From Hippasteria phrygiana (lineage: Eukaryota > Echinodermata > Asteroidea > Valvatida > Goniasteridae): a stretch of DNA of 64,000 nt. Of the stretch, positions 33,938 through 45,485 are shown piece by piece (the stretch's first letter is position 1; each line of letters begins with the position of its first letter). The stretch covers positions 620,001-684,000 of the forward strand of contig JAZGUH010000025.1 of the NCBI GenBank assembly GCA_037893225.1, in the 5' to 3' direction. A model generated the notes under the pieces. The model was not told the origin of the DNA, ran no database searches, and saw only the letters and a program-made list of their open reading frames with translations. The position numbers and the translations under genes were made by a program.

Positions 33938-34108
33938 CAAATAATGAATGTTTCACATTCGTGCAATGGTAAGAATAATTTCATTCGGTGACAGATGATA
34001 TGTCCCATTCCACTCGGCTTCGCCTCGTGGAATGGAACATGTCATCTGTCACCTCATGAAATTATTCTTACCATCGCACTCATAAACATTCATTATTTGT
34101 ATAATATC
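33938..34108. repeat. Perfectly folding ~170-bp palindrome
   Basis: AAATAATGAATGTTT, ATGGTAAGAATAATTTCAT, GGTGACAGATGA and CCATTCCAC each recur in reverse order on the other side of a centre near 34022 (CTCGGCTTCGCCTCG). The result is a long hairpin. Confidence 0.85.
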
Positions 34109-34139
34109 ATGCCGTCCTTCTAGGGCTAGTACATGTACT

Positions 34140-35094
34140 GCAGTATCTTCGTGACAGGCGCCGAGATAGCCGCCAGACAGTTCGGGAATTAAGGGGAGCC
34201 CACATCCGTATCAGCGACCAAACTGTACGGAACAGACTGCATGCTGCAGGTCTGCGCAGCAGTGGCGTGTCTAGCGGGAGGGCGGGGGAGGGGGGGGGGG
34301 CAACTTGCCCCCCCTGGCGGCATTTGAGGCGTCATAAAAAACAAAAAGAAATAGTGTTTTTAAGACGATTTAGACGTTGTTTGCCCTCCCTGGCACAAAA
34401 AGCTGGATACGCTTCTGCTGTGCAGCAAATGACCTCTGCGAGGACTGCTCTTGACTCCGGCCCGGTGCCAGAGGAGGCTGCAATGGCATACCAACTCCAA
34501 CCTTGGACACAGCGAATGTGGAACCAGGTATGTTTACTGATGAGTCACGCTTTCGCCTGTCCCACAACGATGGTCGTGTATGCGTTTACTGCAGGCGAGG
34601 TTAGAGGCTCAGTGATGCAAACATCGTGGAGCAGGACGGATGGGGAGGACCCAGCGTCATGGTGTGGGCGGGCATCATGGCGCATTCGCGGACAGAACTT
34701 GCCATTGTTGCAGGTAATCTCAATGCCCAGCAATATCGGGATGAAAGTTTAGAGGCCCATACATGTCATTCTGTTCCTCAATGCCAACCAGAATGTAACC
34801 CAATTCCAGCACGACAATGCCCGTCCCCATGTGGCAAGAATTGTAACCCAGTACCAGCATGATGTCCATGTTCTGCCATGGCCTGCATTCAGTCCAGATT
34901 TATCCCCTATCGAACATGCGTGGGACGAATTGGATCGACCTGCTCAGGCACATAACGTGCACTAGCTAGCAGAGGCTCTTGCTGAAGAGTGGCATGCCAT
35001 CCCGCAAGGAACTTTGCAGCGGCTAGTGGGCTCCATGCGACGCCGCATTCTGGCTTGCATTGCAGCCAGAGGTGGCCATACACGCTACTGAGGT
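34140..35094 (+). pseudogene. Decayed Tc1-like transposase, interrupted
   Basis: The 5' part encodes a Tc1 helix-turn-helix region (DRRRDSRQTVREL, HIRISDQTVRNRLHAAGLRS, about 34155-34258). After an insertion, the catalytic region is found in shifting frames: FTDESRF at about 34533-34553 with the first catalytic Asp, SVMVWAGIMAH at about 34652-34684, QFQHDNARPHVAR-type words near 34805-34840, and LSPIEHAWDEL near 34903-34933. The last is followed by the C-terminal RRRILACIAARGGHTRY-type end near 35040-35092. At least three frames are used, so it is dead. Order and motifs identify the family well. Confidence 0.85.
34259..34418. mobile_element. Short CAGTGGCGT-end insertion in Tc1
   Basis: CAGTGGCGTGTCTAGC at 34261 and GCTGGATACGCTTCTGCTG at about 34400-34418 are imperfect inverted ends. 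G-rich left and C-rich halves match (AGGGCGGGGGAGG; TGCCCTCCCTGGC). It splits the Tc1 transposase between its DNA-binding and catalytic parts. Confidence 0.6.
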
Positions 35095-35350
35095 ATCCCG
35101 TATGCATTTGGACTACAACCACATCAGTAAATGTGCAAAATACATATATTTCGGAAAACATGCGTTTCTTTGTTTGAGTATGTACCTACATGTGTACCCC
35201 ACTTCATACTCATTTTTGTATGTGCATAACAAAATGACCCAAACCCCAATCTTAAACACCGATGGAGGGTTATTTCAGTTCCACTAAATTATCGGAAACC
35301 AACAACATTTGTACTAATATCAGTTTTCATACACTTCTTTTGGAATGCAG

Positions 35351-35491
35351 GCAAAGGTGACACACAAGGTCTTGGAGATGTAGTAAGGCAGAGGGATGAT
35401 GAGGATGTGCCAGTAGTAAGGGCGCCAGCGCATAGAGCCAGGGCTGCCAGAAATCGTATGAGACCAGTGGTCAGGCAAGAGGAACTAGAAG
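35351..35491 (+). CDS. DDRGK1: DDRGK1 exon 2
   Basis: Exon of 141 bp, phase 1 to phase 1. The acceptor is TTTTGGAATGCAG/GC and the donor is GAAG/GTAAGT. It encodes GKGDTQGLGDVVRQRDDEDV, then an Ala/Arg-rich stretch (APAHRARAARNRMR) and RQEELE. This polar, Arg-rich linker after the membrane anchor matches the layout of DDRGK1, where the cytosolic part begins with an Arg-rich, poorly conserved region. Alone it would not identify the gene; splice-phase continuity with exons 1 and 3 supports it. Confidence 0.82.
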
Positions 35492-36297
35492 GTAAGTTAT
35501 AAAACATTAGTAGCATGTAATTTACCATTATGAAACTTATAGTTTGAACTTTAATATTTTTCAGTCAAATGTCGTCTTTTGAACCTCAAGAGGAAATCTG
35601 ATCAGGTCACAGTCAAAACAATAGTCCTAGAAGGGACATTGCTGGTATTGAGGTAAAATGTACATTGGTTTTTTTTCTTCCAAGCTTGAATGTGCAAATA
35701 TTTAACTGTACAAAACATGCAGAGCCGAAGCTACAATCCCAGCCAAAATGCAGGACTACACGGGTCTTTGATGCGTGATAGGGAAAGAATAATCCGAAAC
35801 AAACTTTTTGAAAGATGGTTCTGAAAGTTCTTAATTTCTTTAAAGACATTTTATGAAAACCTTTACAATTTGCGGGACCTGCATACGGTTACCAATCTCC
35901 GTTAAAATTCCTGAGATGATACAAAACCTGATTCGCATAAACAAAAGAATGTTACGTCAAAGAAAAATAACAATTTTCGTGAGGAAATTGCATCGCGGTA
36001 GACAGGCGATAGGCCACGTGGCCATGGACTAAAAATGCGCTGCGCCGGCTGCATTTGTGTTCCACAAACAAAATAGCTCACTTTGTGATATTTAACCTTA
36101 ACCATGTTAACCCCCATGAGGTATTCTCTGAGCACCCTGCCAAATGCAACAGAATGCAACACAGCTGAAATAGGAACGCTGCCAAATGCAATGTTGCACT
36201 TTGCAGTGAACTCATCTGTACCAGCCTTGTTGCTGGAGGCTTAGTTATACATGTATCTTACTATAATTCCAGGAATCTCTGTCTTTGTGAACGTGTT
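35492..36297. other. DDRGK1 intron 2, no gene recognised
   Basis: No exon-like or repeat signature beyond a TACATGTA word. Short minus-strand frames at 35613-36162 lack known domains. Confidence 0.4.
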
Positions 36298-36775
36298 GGG
36301 GTATTCAAACCGCGGACGAAAAATTCCTGAGAACGTCTGCGATTGAGATCGTGTACAAAATCTATGGGAGCCTTCCGAAAAGTACAATCAAAAGAGGGAA
36401 CAATAAGACGTCCGCGTTCGACGGTGGATACGTGTGCTCTTGTATTGTACATGTACTACGTTCGAGGACAAGAGGAGAAAGAACACACAAAAGAATCTTT
36501 CTTGTCCTCGAGAGACGGTCTTTTGTTAAAATCGGTCCTCGAACGTCAGGATACGTGCTTAGTCTATGGGGTTGGGTTATATTAACCCTCCTATACTTAT
36601 AACTATCACAGCCTATCAAAATCTCTAAACACCAACTCTGACAGTTTGTGTGTGTTTCTATCTGAAATTTGATAGGTTTTGATCTGTACAAGCAGCTGGG
36701 TCGATTTTGGCCCTGAGAACAGGAGGGTTTTAAAGGAAGAATAGGAAACACAAAGCATTGTCCTCGCGAGTAAAG
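36298..36775 (+). repeat. Family A repeat, copy with TTAA MITE
   Basis: The most continuous copy in the window: TTGGGGTATTCAAACC, GTGTACAAA, CCTTCCGAAAAGTACAA, CAAAAGAGGGAACAATA, GACGTCCGCGTTCGAC, CGAGGACAAGAGGAGAAAGA, CTTTTGTTAAAATC, TCCTCGAACGTCAGGATACG, TTAGTCTATGGGG and GGAAACACAAAGCATTGTCC. It lacks the insertions found in the 9.6-kb and 28-kb copies but carries a MITE at 36596-36729. Confidence 0.82.
36596..36729. mobile_element. TTAA MITE with AACCCTCCT ends
   Basis: TTAA (36592-36595) then CCCTCCTATACTTATAAC; right end GAACAGGAGGGTT then TTAA (36730-36733). The uninterrupted copy at about 28065-28075 reads TATTAAAGGAACAATAGG, which shows the empty TTAA site. Confidence 0.88.
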
Positions 36776-37351
36776 CAAAAAACGACTGGGTGTTTCTGTC
36801 TGTAATTTTATTATCTCCAGAACCGGGCAGGTGTATTGCTAAGGACCCAAGAATGTGCAGTTTTAAGTTTGAAGTTGTTTGGATGAGCGGTTCTGAAAAA
36901 AGCTGCAAAAAAGCAGCAATACCGGAGGCCTAGACCCGCAAACGTGGCAGTATAGACCACCACGCACTACTGCACATTTTAAACGGGCACTGCACTGTAC
37001 CGCCATAAGTATAGACCGCCACGCTGCAATGAGGCGTGATCTAATATGCCAATTAGACACAAGCGCATCAGTGTTTCCAAACAGCTCTTCCCAAGAAACT
37101 CACTTCCAAAGCTGTGATACCCGTGTGGTATGGAAACATACACACCTGTGGCTTTTTTTTACGAAAGCCAAGCAATTTGTCCGTTTCGAACAGGCACATT
37201 ATGAATGGGCACTGCACTAGTAATACTAAATACAAAAGAATGCATCAAACCAGGAGACATGCCTTGACTGCTAAATTTATGCAACAACTTTTTACAGTTG
37301 GTGCATTCTGTTGCATTTAGCAGGGTTAGGGTTAATATCCCATTGGGCTGC
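36776..37351. other. DDRGK1 intron 2, CCGCAAACGTGGCAGT block
   Basis: AGACCCGCAAACGTGGCAGT at 36931 repeats 22761. TATAGACC.CCACGC occurs at about 36951 and 37010. No gene seen. Confidence 0.4.
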
Positions 37352-37569
37352 TAACCCCTTGAGTACGCTTTTTTACGGGAGACGTCTGGGTGTCGCGGCG
37401 GCTCTGGCAGCCAAGCGAAATGGCCACAATGTGTTTGTGCAGTCAAGCGTAACATACACAATAATCCAATGGATTGAAACTGCACAAATAACGGCTGAAG
37501 GCGTCATCCGGCCTGGTGGCACTGGTTTTTTTGGGCGTCCACAGACGTCTTCCGTACGCAAAGGGTTAA
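37352..37569 (+). mobile_element. TTAACCCCTTG..TACG MITE, copy 2
   Basis: TAACCCCTTGAGTACG at the left and (reverse) TTAACCCTTTGCGTACGG at the right. Interior matches the copy at 28775-28960 in reverse. Length about 218 bp, no real ORF. Confidence 0.85.
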
Positions 37570-37882
37570 AGAACGGCTTCATCAGAGAGTTGTGCTATCA
37601 TAGGCCGTGGGCCGAGTCGCAAAAAGTGCTTTAGTTTTTAATTTTCGTAACGTACCTCAGCAATATACCTGAAAATCATATTAAAACGAAGCAAAAAATA
37701 TACTGAATTGTGTGAACCTTGTTCTTTTTGTCTTGTTTTGTTTGCTTTTATGTAGTAGTAAAAAGTTCGGGCGTTTAAATTCCTTCAAAGCTCTATTTTT
37801 TGGAGTACGTGGCTGTCAAAAAAAGTCGGGTCCCTCTGCTATCGATCAATGTTAACAATGTATTGGAGCGTCTGGTAACAAG

Positions 37883-38083
37883 ATGTTGCGCAATCCAAGA
37901 TGGCGACGTCCGGAGGAGACGGACATGACATGCATTCGTGATTTCGGTGCACAATACATGTTGCACAATCTGCCAAAGGAAAAAGTGTTCCCCTTTACTG
38001 AAATGTCATGGAACAAGGTGACACACTGTTTGCAACGGGGGAACAACTGGACAGCAATTTCGCCGAAATCGCTTGTACAGTAG
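37883..38083 (+). other. Unassigned coding-like segment
   Basis: A frame ending at TAG 38083 contains FGAQYMLHNLPKEKVFPFTE and MSWNKVTHCL. The periodic hydrophobic pattern and the F-T-E-x-S-W-x-K words look protein-like. An ATG in good context (AAGATGGCGACG, 37897) opens a different frame that stops after 13 codons, so one indel may separate start from body. I do not recognise a family. It may be the 5' exon of a transposon-encoded or retrocopied protein. No partner exon was found. Confidence 0.3.
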
Positions 38084-39000
38084 CGGCGACTGCGGATGTC
38101 TATCCGCAGCCGCGTTAACAAGTGCTGGGTTTTATCGGGAATGCTGTGTAATCTCACTTATTTCATTACTTTATTAAAATTGTAAGCCAGGCATCTCGAC
38201 TAATATTATTTGTTAACAAGATATAAAGACTTTCATTCAGTAGTAAGTAAAATTAAGGCATACTTGTATGGGGGAAGGGCGGTAGCTTTATCCGAACAAA
38301 TCAATTTTAAACTTTTTTACGATATTGAAAAATGTACGCATAATTCCAAAGACATGTATTTTTTCAAAGAATTTTATGAAAATCAGGTCAGAAGGAACGA
38401 GTACAGAACCAACCCCCCCCCCCCCAAAAATAAAATGAAATAAAATTAGTATTAATGAAACCATGCCTGACAACGTTTTGAAATTATAGCTCGTGGGAGC
38501 CATACATTTTTACGAGGAATCTGGGTTAAATATTATGGGTGCACATTTTCATTTTTACTACTAGTACTACAAGCTATATTAGCTCATTATGAGAACCAAA
38601 GCAAACATTTAAGTGAGACTGAGCTGTTCTAGTAATCCTTATGTTCATCTTAATTGTCTTTACTAGTTAAAGATGCTTTCTGTGTTTTAGTGTAGTTTAA
38701 TTTATTTAAAAAGAAAGCAAATGTATTGAACTTGTGCTTCATATCAGAATATTCCTGAGGTATTTATTGTTTATAGTAGTCTTATCAGTATACAGATGTA
38801 CACACCTGTTCCCTGTCATTCTACCTCATTTTAAAAAGGCAACTTAAGTTTGAAGTATTCTAATGAAACTCGTCATTTGCTATAGAGCAGCATGCATGAT
38901 GAACAAGTACGCTAAACCTTTAAAGTAGCTGAAATTGTTCTTAAATTTACTTTTTTTAACCATTGCATCAGAAAAAAAATTGTTCAGTACCCTGAACAAA
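38084..39000. other. DDRGK1 intron 2, no gene recognised
   Basis: AT-rich, with a C homopolymer at about 38416-38425. Confidence 0.35.
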
Positions 39001-42000
39001 AAATGTTTGTTTGGGGGGGGGGGTGTTTCCAGACAGACTTATCCTTTGAGTACAATTTTTCCTTTTTATCATTTCAAGAATATCTACAAAAATATAATCC
39101 ATCAATTTATTGAAAATAACTTAGAAGTGTAATTTCTTAAACTTCACATGCTGATCATGGAATGGACAAAAATAAATTTGTTAATATAATGAACATGCAT
39201 GACATGATAACTTTTGTCAGCAATTTCTTTTTTTTCATTCGTTATTAATACATGTACTTACTGAAACAAGAATTGCAGAGTACAACACCTTGGAAAGTGA
39301 TTTTAGCCATTGAAATTATTAATTCAGAATTGTTTACTCCTTTTACTTCCAACAGTTATTGGAAAAAAATTGGGCACTGACCGTTATCTTGCAACATTAA
39401 TTTAAAAAAATAGATGGCCAGAGTCCACTGTTCTTCTCAGACCTTACAGTTCCAGTTGAAGAATGGAATAATTAAGTTTAATATAAAACAGTCACCGATA
39501 TTTAAAACTTTGAGTGAATATCACACATTGTATTGTCCATCAAGGAACAAGACTGAAGAATGAATGGCCTTAAATTACGTAATGGTTGATGGCATATTAA
39601 GAAAGAGATCCCTTAGTAGTACTTGCATTTGGTCACGTTAAGTAATTAAGACACTTTCTCAAAAGAAAATTACTTTAGCTCCAATGTCTGCTCAAAATCC
39701 AAGTAGCTTCATCAGGGCCGCCTCGTCAGTGAAATTTAACAAGGCATAAGCACAACATGCAACATAGAAAGCCAAAATAATTGCCTGGACTCAAAAAATA
39801 AGGTAACGGTAAAATCAGGTTGCCTTTTTTCCTTGATGAATAAATGGAGTGCCCAGTCGATCCAGTCCTTGGTGAAGTCCAACAGGGCATGCACAAAAAG
39901 GCGTGCACAAAAGTTTTATCTGCGCTGATCATGCTGGTGACATTTCTATGGGCCCTTTTGAAAGATCCTTTGTCCTTCAGTGACTGGTGGTAGACCCCTC
40001 GTGCTGAAAAAAAAGGAAAACAATTATAAATACATGTACATGGAAAATGAATATTCAGGATGGTTGGATCCTTCTCTCAGATGTTGATATACATGTAGTT
40101 TGCTAATATCTCCAGGATGTCCTGATGAAGGCCAATTAACGAAATTTATTGGAAAATGTTGAACTTGTCAGGCAAATTTATTGGAAACAACTTGCTGGAA
40201 CATGTTATGTTGTGCAAAATCAACCCAACCAATGTGGGTTTTTTAGGGGCGGGGTAGTTAAAGGGCGCAACAGTTTGGGCTCATTGTTTTTGGAATTATT
40301 TAAAATATTCAACGGAAAGAATGCAACGTCCTGCCGCTACTTTTTTTTTTACCATATCTTACTTCAATGATGGTTAGTCATTGCAGATATATGTTGAAAA
40401 GGGAAAAAAACATGAATTTGGGACAGAACATTTCTAAAAATGGTCATGAGTCACCATACATAACTAACACAATGGCGTCTCAATACTACATTCTTTCCTA
40501 TTCAACTAGTGTCCCTTGAAAACAAAACATTCATAAAGTGATGACTTTACACATTGTGTAAGACCTTTTCTCAACAGAACACCCCTCCCCCCCCCACAAA
40601 CCCCAAAATAAACTAAATACTAACCTCCCAACATTTCATTTTAAAAAGAACACTGCCATAATGACCATGACAGCAGTACAGTCTCGACCAACACTAGACC
40701 TGCGGCTGCAGACGAAAATGCAGTTCTGCTAGTAATCCTTGTAAGTTGTATAACGTTAGGGCCCTTGCAAAGGCCTACATGTATGATGCACATGAATACA
40801 TGGGACCGAGTCTTCGTTGTATGTACATGTAGTTTGCAAAATCAACCAAAACATGCCTGACCATTGCATCAATCTATCGATAATATACTGGGGAAATAAC
40901 CTCACCTTCATTACAGCCTTGCTTGAAAGTATTGCGTCAGTGACCTGAAATTGAGGGTGCATACACTGTACGTGCACCCAAGCAGCTGATGTACAAAGTA
41001 AACATGACACAAACGGCCTCAAACACTCGTTGTTTTGACGTATTTCTAAAGAAAATATTTTCAAACTCAGGAAACCTGCAAGAACTGTGATACATTCTGT
41101 CCCAGATTTTGTGTTTTGAAGTTTTAATTTTCCTCTGTCAGGTCGACAATTGTAAGAAATATCGCCAAAGTCCACGGTAGAACCGCTCTCTTATGCATCG
41201 CTCTCTCGTAGTCTCCTGCGGTTGCTGAATTTACGTAAACAATGGCGCGGTACTGGAGACTATTGTATGGCTACCAGACGTCACATACACACGGTGAACT
41301 GTGCCAGACTAGTCACTTTTCAGCCTCTTTCCATGAGAAGAAATTGATTTTTTTCAAAAGTTTGAGAGTGTTGTGCTCATTAACAAACAAGATTCACAAC
41401 TAAGAACAACCCAAATACTATCTGTGATATTTATTTCTATTGAACAAACCAAAAAGAAATCATCCTCCTTAGGTACATGTACGTTACGAAAGAAGCTCTT
41501 TTTGGGCCTTGGCACACGGCCTATCAGTTTGTCTTTGATTCACTGCATGCTTTTGAAATGGTTCAGAGTTCTTTTTGTTAAAGAATAAGATTTGAAGGCG
41601 TGTTGGAGTTGGCCAGTCTTCAAAATCGTCACGCGAAGACTGGAATCGACGCTCAGGGAACTGAAATCAGCATTATCAGAGAATCTATTCCTCAAAAAAG
41701 TGGAATCGCGATTCCAATTCCGAGTTTGGATTCGATTCTTATCGATTCCGGCATGGAATCGGCAAAGCTTAGTACAATGTCACGTGCCCAATGTTTCATA
41801 CCGATTGAGCAATTTGAAGAAAAGAAAGTAATGTAAATTTTGCTTCAGTTTTGAGGCATTTACATTTGTACATGTACATGATGTAGCTGGAGCATAACCA
41901 TGGCAATTGTTACAATGTATGTGATCTCTTTATGATTTCTCTTTACAATTTGTGATATCACAGGCTTACATCTGGGGATGGGGGATCGGATGGGGTACAT

Positions 42001-42239
42001 GTACATTGTATATTCTACACCCACAAAAAACAAAATTACTACCAGTACCATACAAAGTAAGCCTATTTCAGAATGAAAATCCTATAATATACCATAAAAT
42101 GCACATCATAGCCGTGTGTAAATATATACAGTAGGCCTATGCCTGTTAGAGTAATTTCAAGAACAACAAAATCTTGATCTTCCTCGCCCCACTAATGGGC
42201 AAATATTTACACCACTGTGTGATATGTGTATGACTGAAA
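39001..42239. other. DDRGK1 intron 2, no gene recognised
   Basis: Polar low-complexity and AT-rich stretches and several TACATGTA words. A GGAATCG/CGATTCC-rich patch lies at about 41640-41765. Short frames (for example 40756-41175 minus, 41592-41836 plus) show no family signature. Confidence 0.35.
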
Positions 42240-42515
42240 TTTAGACCCCGTTCCCACTAGATCCACCAATTGGGGGATCTGATCCACCTTTTGCCAAATT
42301 GCCGGATCAGATCCCCCAATTGGTGGATCAGATCCTGCAATTGTGTTAGTGGGAACGCTAACCGTTATAAGGTGGATCAGGATCTGATCCACCTTTCTTG
42401 ATCCACCTAAAGACCAGGATACAGATCCCCCAATTGGTGGATCAGATCCTGCAATTGGTGGATCACGATCAAGTGGGAACGCAAAAGGTGGATCTGATCC
42501 GGCAATTTGACCTGT
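42240..42515. repeat. GGATCTGATCCACC-rich palindromic repeat
   Basis: GTTCCCACT at the left and AGTGGGAACG at 42347-42356 and 42473-42482. GATCC.CCAATTGG.GGATC and GGTGGATC/GATCCACC words recur in both orientations more than ten times. It shares words with 30593-30856 and 42986-43247. Confidence 0.75.
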
Positions 42516-42985
42516 CAACATCCGGCTGGTGCACGAGTGGCGCGAAAAGTTTGCGGTCTGATGAACGAAGAAATACGTTTAGGCGTGTAGCTCATGTGAA
42601 AATTTTCCACGTGCACGACATGCATAATAAACAACTACTGAACTACGGGCTGTATACAAAATGTGTCACCACGCGTGCGCGATGCAAGCGTGCATGCATC
42701 CATTCAGCGTACATGTGTATTCCTTTCGTTCCGTACTGGAAAGTCGTCCGCTTCTAAACCTTTTTCATTCGTGTAATTTTACTTATTTTTCCATCCACAA
42801 ATAATTCCGTGTTAGTGTATAGCCTGCAGCGTGTCATAGAACAACAACAACCGTATCAAAGTTTGAAGAAAATACGTTTTACGATCCGATTCGAGCCAGT
42901 ACTTATAATACTACGATTAAGTTTGGACTGCTCTCCGCATCCATGGGCAAAATCAGACCGAGAAGCATTTGGATTTCTTCCTCCA

Positions 42986-43247
42986 TGTTGAAACTTCGAA
43001 CATCAAAACATCGCACATGTATTTGACCCGTCCCAGCATGCAACGCAGCCACACAGCGCGCGCTCATCAAGCAAGCGCATGCATAATACCGAACTCAGTG
43101 ACCTTTCGGACTCGACACTTCCGTTCGAAAAGGTGGATCAAGCATAAGTGGGTATGCGACTTGCGGTTTCGTTGCGGTTAGACAACGGTCACACCAAAAT
43201 GCCGGATCTTGATCCACCTTTTCCCAATTCGAGTGGGAACGCGGTCT
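42986..43247 (+). repeat. GTGGATCAAG / GTGGGAACG repeat, copy 2
   Basis: Near-identical to 30593-30856 in the same orientation. It lies about 90 bp upstream of DDRGK1 exon 3, in intron 2. Confidence 0.82.
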
Positions 43248-43334
43248 TAGTGTCAGCACTTCCAACTTGATGTTCCAGACTTTGAAATACACGTCTATTG
43301 ATAAAGGTTGTGTAATGAATTTTGCTTATTACAG

Positions 43335-43450
43335 ATGATGTGGACCAACTGCAAGAAGAATTTGAATATGAAACAGGAAAGGTGAAAAAGATGGGAGCTA
43401 AGAAAACTCGCAAGCTGGAAATGAAAGCAGAAAAGCAGGCACAGAGAGAG
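43335..43450 (+). CDS. DDRGK1: DDRGK1 exon 3 (GAKK motif, coiled coil start)
   Basis: Exon of 116 bp: acceptor TTATTACAG/AT, donor GAG/GTGAAT, phase 1 to phase 0. It encodes DDVDQLQEEFEYETGKVKKM and then GAKKTRKLEMKAEKQAQRE. The G-A-K-K-x-R-K-L-E-x-K-x-x-x-x-A-Q-R-E pattern is the most recognisable conserved block of DDRGK1, at the start of its long charged coiled coil. This block precedes the region that contacts UFL1 and CDK5RAP3. Confidence 0.92.
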
Positions 43451-43797
43451 GTGAATAGTCCACAATAAGAACCATCTTGTTTTCAGTACATGTACATGTG
43501 TATGTAAACGTGTTAATATGTACGTGCAGACGTACACTAATACTGAATAAGCCAGTTCGGTATCTCAAAGGTCAAAGGTTATTCAGGATAAAAACGCTGA
43601 CGTAATGTCACGCCATGTTCCGCGAACGCCCATTCTGATTGAATTTAACACGAAAATGTCATATATGACCAAATGTATCTGGTGGTGAGGGGCCATGTGC
43701 ACTCCACAAGAGATCGCAGTTGTGCAGGAAAAAAATAAAGCAGCTTTTATCTTTGTCCCAAGTAATCAACACATAATATGTTTTTGTAAATTTACAG

Positions 43798-43899
43798 CAA
43801 GAGTTGGCAGAGAGGGAAGAAAGGAAACATCGTCAAGAGATGATTGATCTTATGAGACAGCAGGAGATTGACAAGGAAGAACAAGATCAGAAACAAAAG
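43798..43899 (+). CDS. DDRGK1: DDRGK1 exon 4 (charged coiled coil)
   Basis: Exon of 102 bp, phase 0 to phase 0: acceptor AATTTACAG/CAA, donor AAAAG/GTAATG. It encodes QELAEREERKHRQEMIDLMR and QQEIDKEEQDQKQK, an almost uninterrupted Glu/Lys/Arg/Gln helix in heptads that continues the A-E-R-E-E-R-K stretch of the family. The winged-helix (PCI-like) C-terminal domain with the DDRGK motif should follow. I found no exon for it up to 64000, so it lies beyond the window or I missed it among the repeats. Confidence 0.9.
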
Positions 43900-44318
43900 G
43901 TAATGTTCTAAAACAAATAAAATCATACCTTTTGATTATTATTCTGCAACTCACTACAAGGCTGCACTAATTTGAACTCATGCGATGCAGTCTTCCATCC
44001 GGAGGGTTAATTGACCTCTCCTATGATTTACATCACTTTATATCATTAAAGCACAGTTTCTCCAGGGAGCATGAAAGCCTTCCCACCTAATAAACAAAAT
44101 AAATGATTTGCATATGTATTACATAATTATGTGGAATTCCAGGAGCAGATACCTAATGCAGTGATAAGGGCCCTGGGGATTGTGTCGGGGTATAACTGTC
44201 TATTGCACTTCTCCTGAGTCGGAGAAACCCAACCTCACTGAAAAAAAAACTAAAGCACACTGCCATAATAACACCAAATTGTGGTGGTTATCAGGTCTCA
44301 ATTTTAGGATTGCAATCA
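43900..44318. other. DDRGK1 intron 4, no gene recognised
   Basis: No further coiled-coil exon recognised. Confidence 0.35.
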
Positions 44319-44372
44319 TCAGGTTCACAGGATTCACAAGATTCAGAAGATTCAAAGGATTCACAAGATTCA
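44319..44372 (+). repeat. 9-bp GATTCACAA minisatellite
   Basis: About six tandem units of (A)GATTCACAA, GATTCAGAA, GATTCAAAG. Confidence 0.8.
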
Positions 44373-45485
44373 CGTAAAAACTGGAAAAGCGCTTTTACTT
44401 GATATCGTTATCTCATTTTTGTGAAGTGGCGTTTAGAGGCTTTTGCGCCTGAAGTCTTCATATACAGTTACATGTGCTACTTGTGATCCTACATGTATAT
44501 TGCTGCACACATAACTTATCGGAAAGATTATTGATCTGAAGACATTACAAATAAGGGGCCATTAAAAATGTTCAATGTTTTAAAATTTTGATTTCTTTTC
44601 GAAAATGTGGGTGGGTGGGTCAAGGAAATTTATTGAAAAACGAAATTTAATTTTTAATAAAAAACTAAGGAAAATTTAAAGAAATGCTCTTTTGACTTGC
44701 CAACTCTACTCCCGCATTTCAATTCGTTTGTTTTTCAACCCTATACCCATACGGCCTATGTGTAGTCTTAGACGTTGTGTCATCCATTGTTCAACAGAGT
44801 GGATATTTTATAGACCTATTTAAATTCTCACTATAGTCATGCATCAAAATATACCCAATCGAGTACGCACTGTAGATTGGTTCCCGTCTCTACTGCTATC
44901 ACTTAAATACCGCAGCAAAGACGGGAACCGTGCCAATAAGCATACACGTTGCTTGCGTGTTGCGAAGCCCTGGGAAAACGATACATGTGCCGGTACATGC
45001 ATGATTTTTACACGAATGTCAACTTCAAAAGGGGTATTGTGTGGCTTCAACTTCAAGAATTTCGGAAGTTGATGAAAAAATTTACTTGTGACTTGAATTG
45101 AAAATGACTTGGTAAAAAAGATTGCTAACCTTTCACAACATTCTTATCATGCCGTAATTTGTAGACGATTTTATCGTCATATCGGCAATACAGCGGGAAA
45201 AAATATCGACTATGAAAAAAATCAGTATCGCCAGTGCTAGGTCAGAAGCTGATTATGAAACACAATAAGTCATCAGAGCACATGTTCAAGTGGGAGAGAC
45301 CCACAGCTGCAACACGCTGTCATGAAACTGGGCATTTTACTTTTTGTTTGATTGAATGGCAAATCAATATTTTAAAACATTGAACATTTTGAATAACCCC
45401 TAACACATTTGATTACTTAAAATTACCTCAAAACTACCTCAAACACCAGTCAGTTTCCCTTGTGGATTGTTTAACGAATTATAAG
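44373..45485. other. DDRGK1 intron 4, hairpin with GGTTCCCGTC
   Basis: TGGTTCCCGTCTCTACTG pairs with the AGACGGGAACCG at about 44919. A similar hairpin (GGTTCCCGCCC / GGACGGGAACC) lies at 54984-55033. No gene seen. Confidence 0.4.

Noticed and set aside
41592..41836. Overlapping plus-strand frames near 41.6-41.8 kb
   Set aside because: Driven by GGAATCG/CGATTCC repeats, with no protein family signal.
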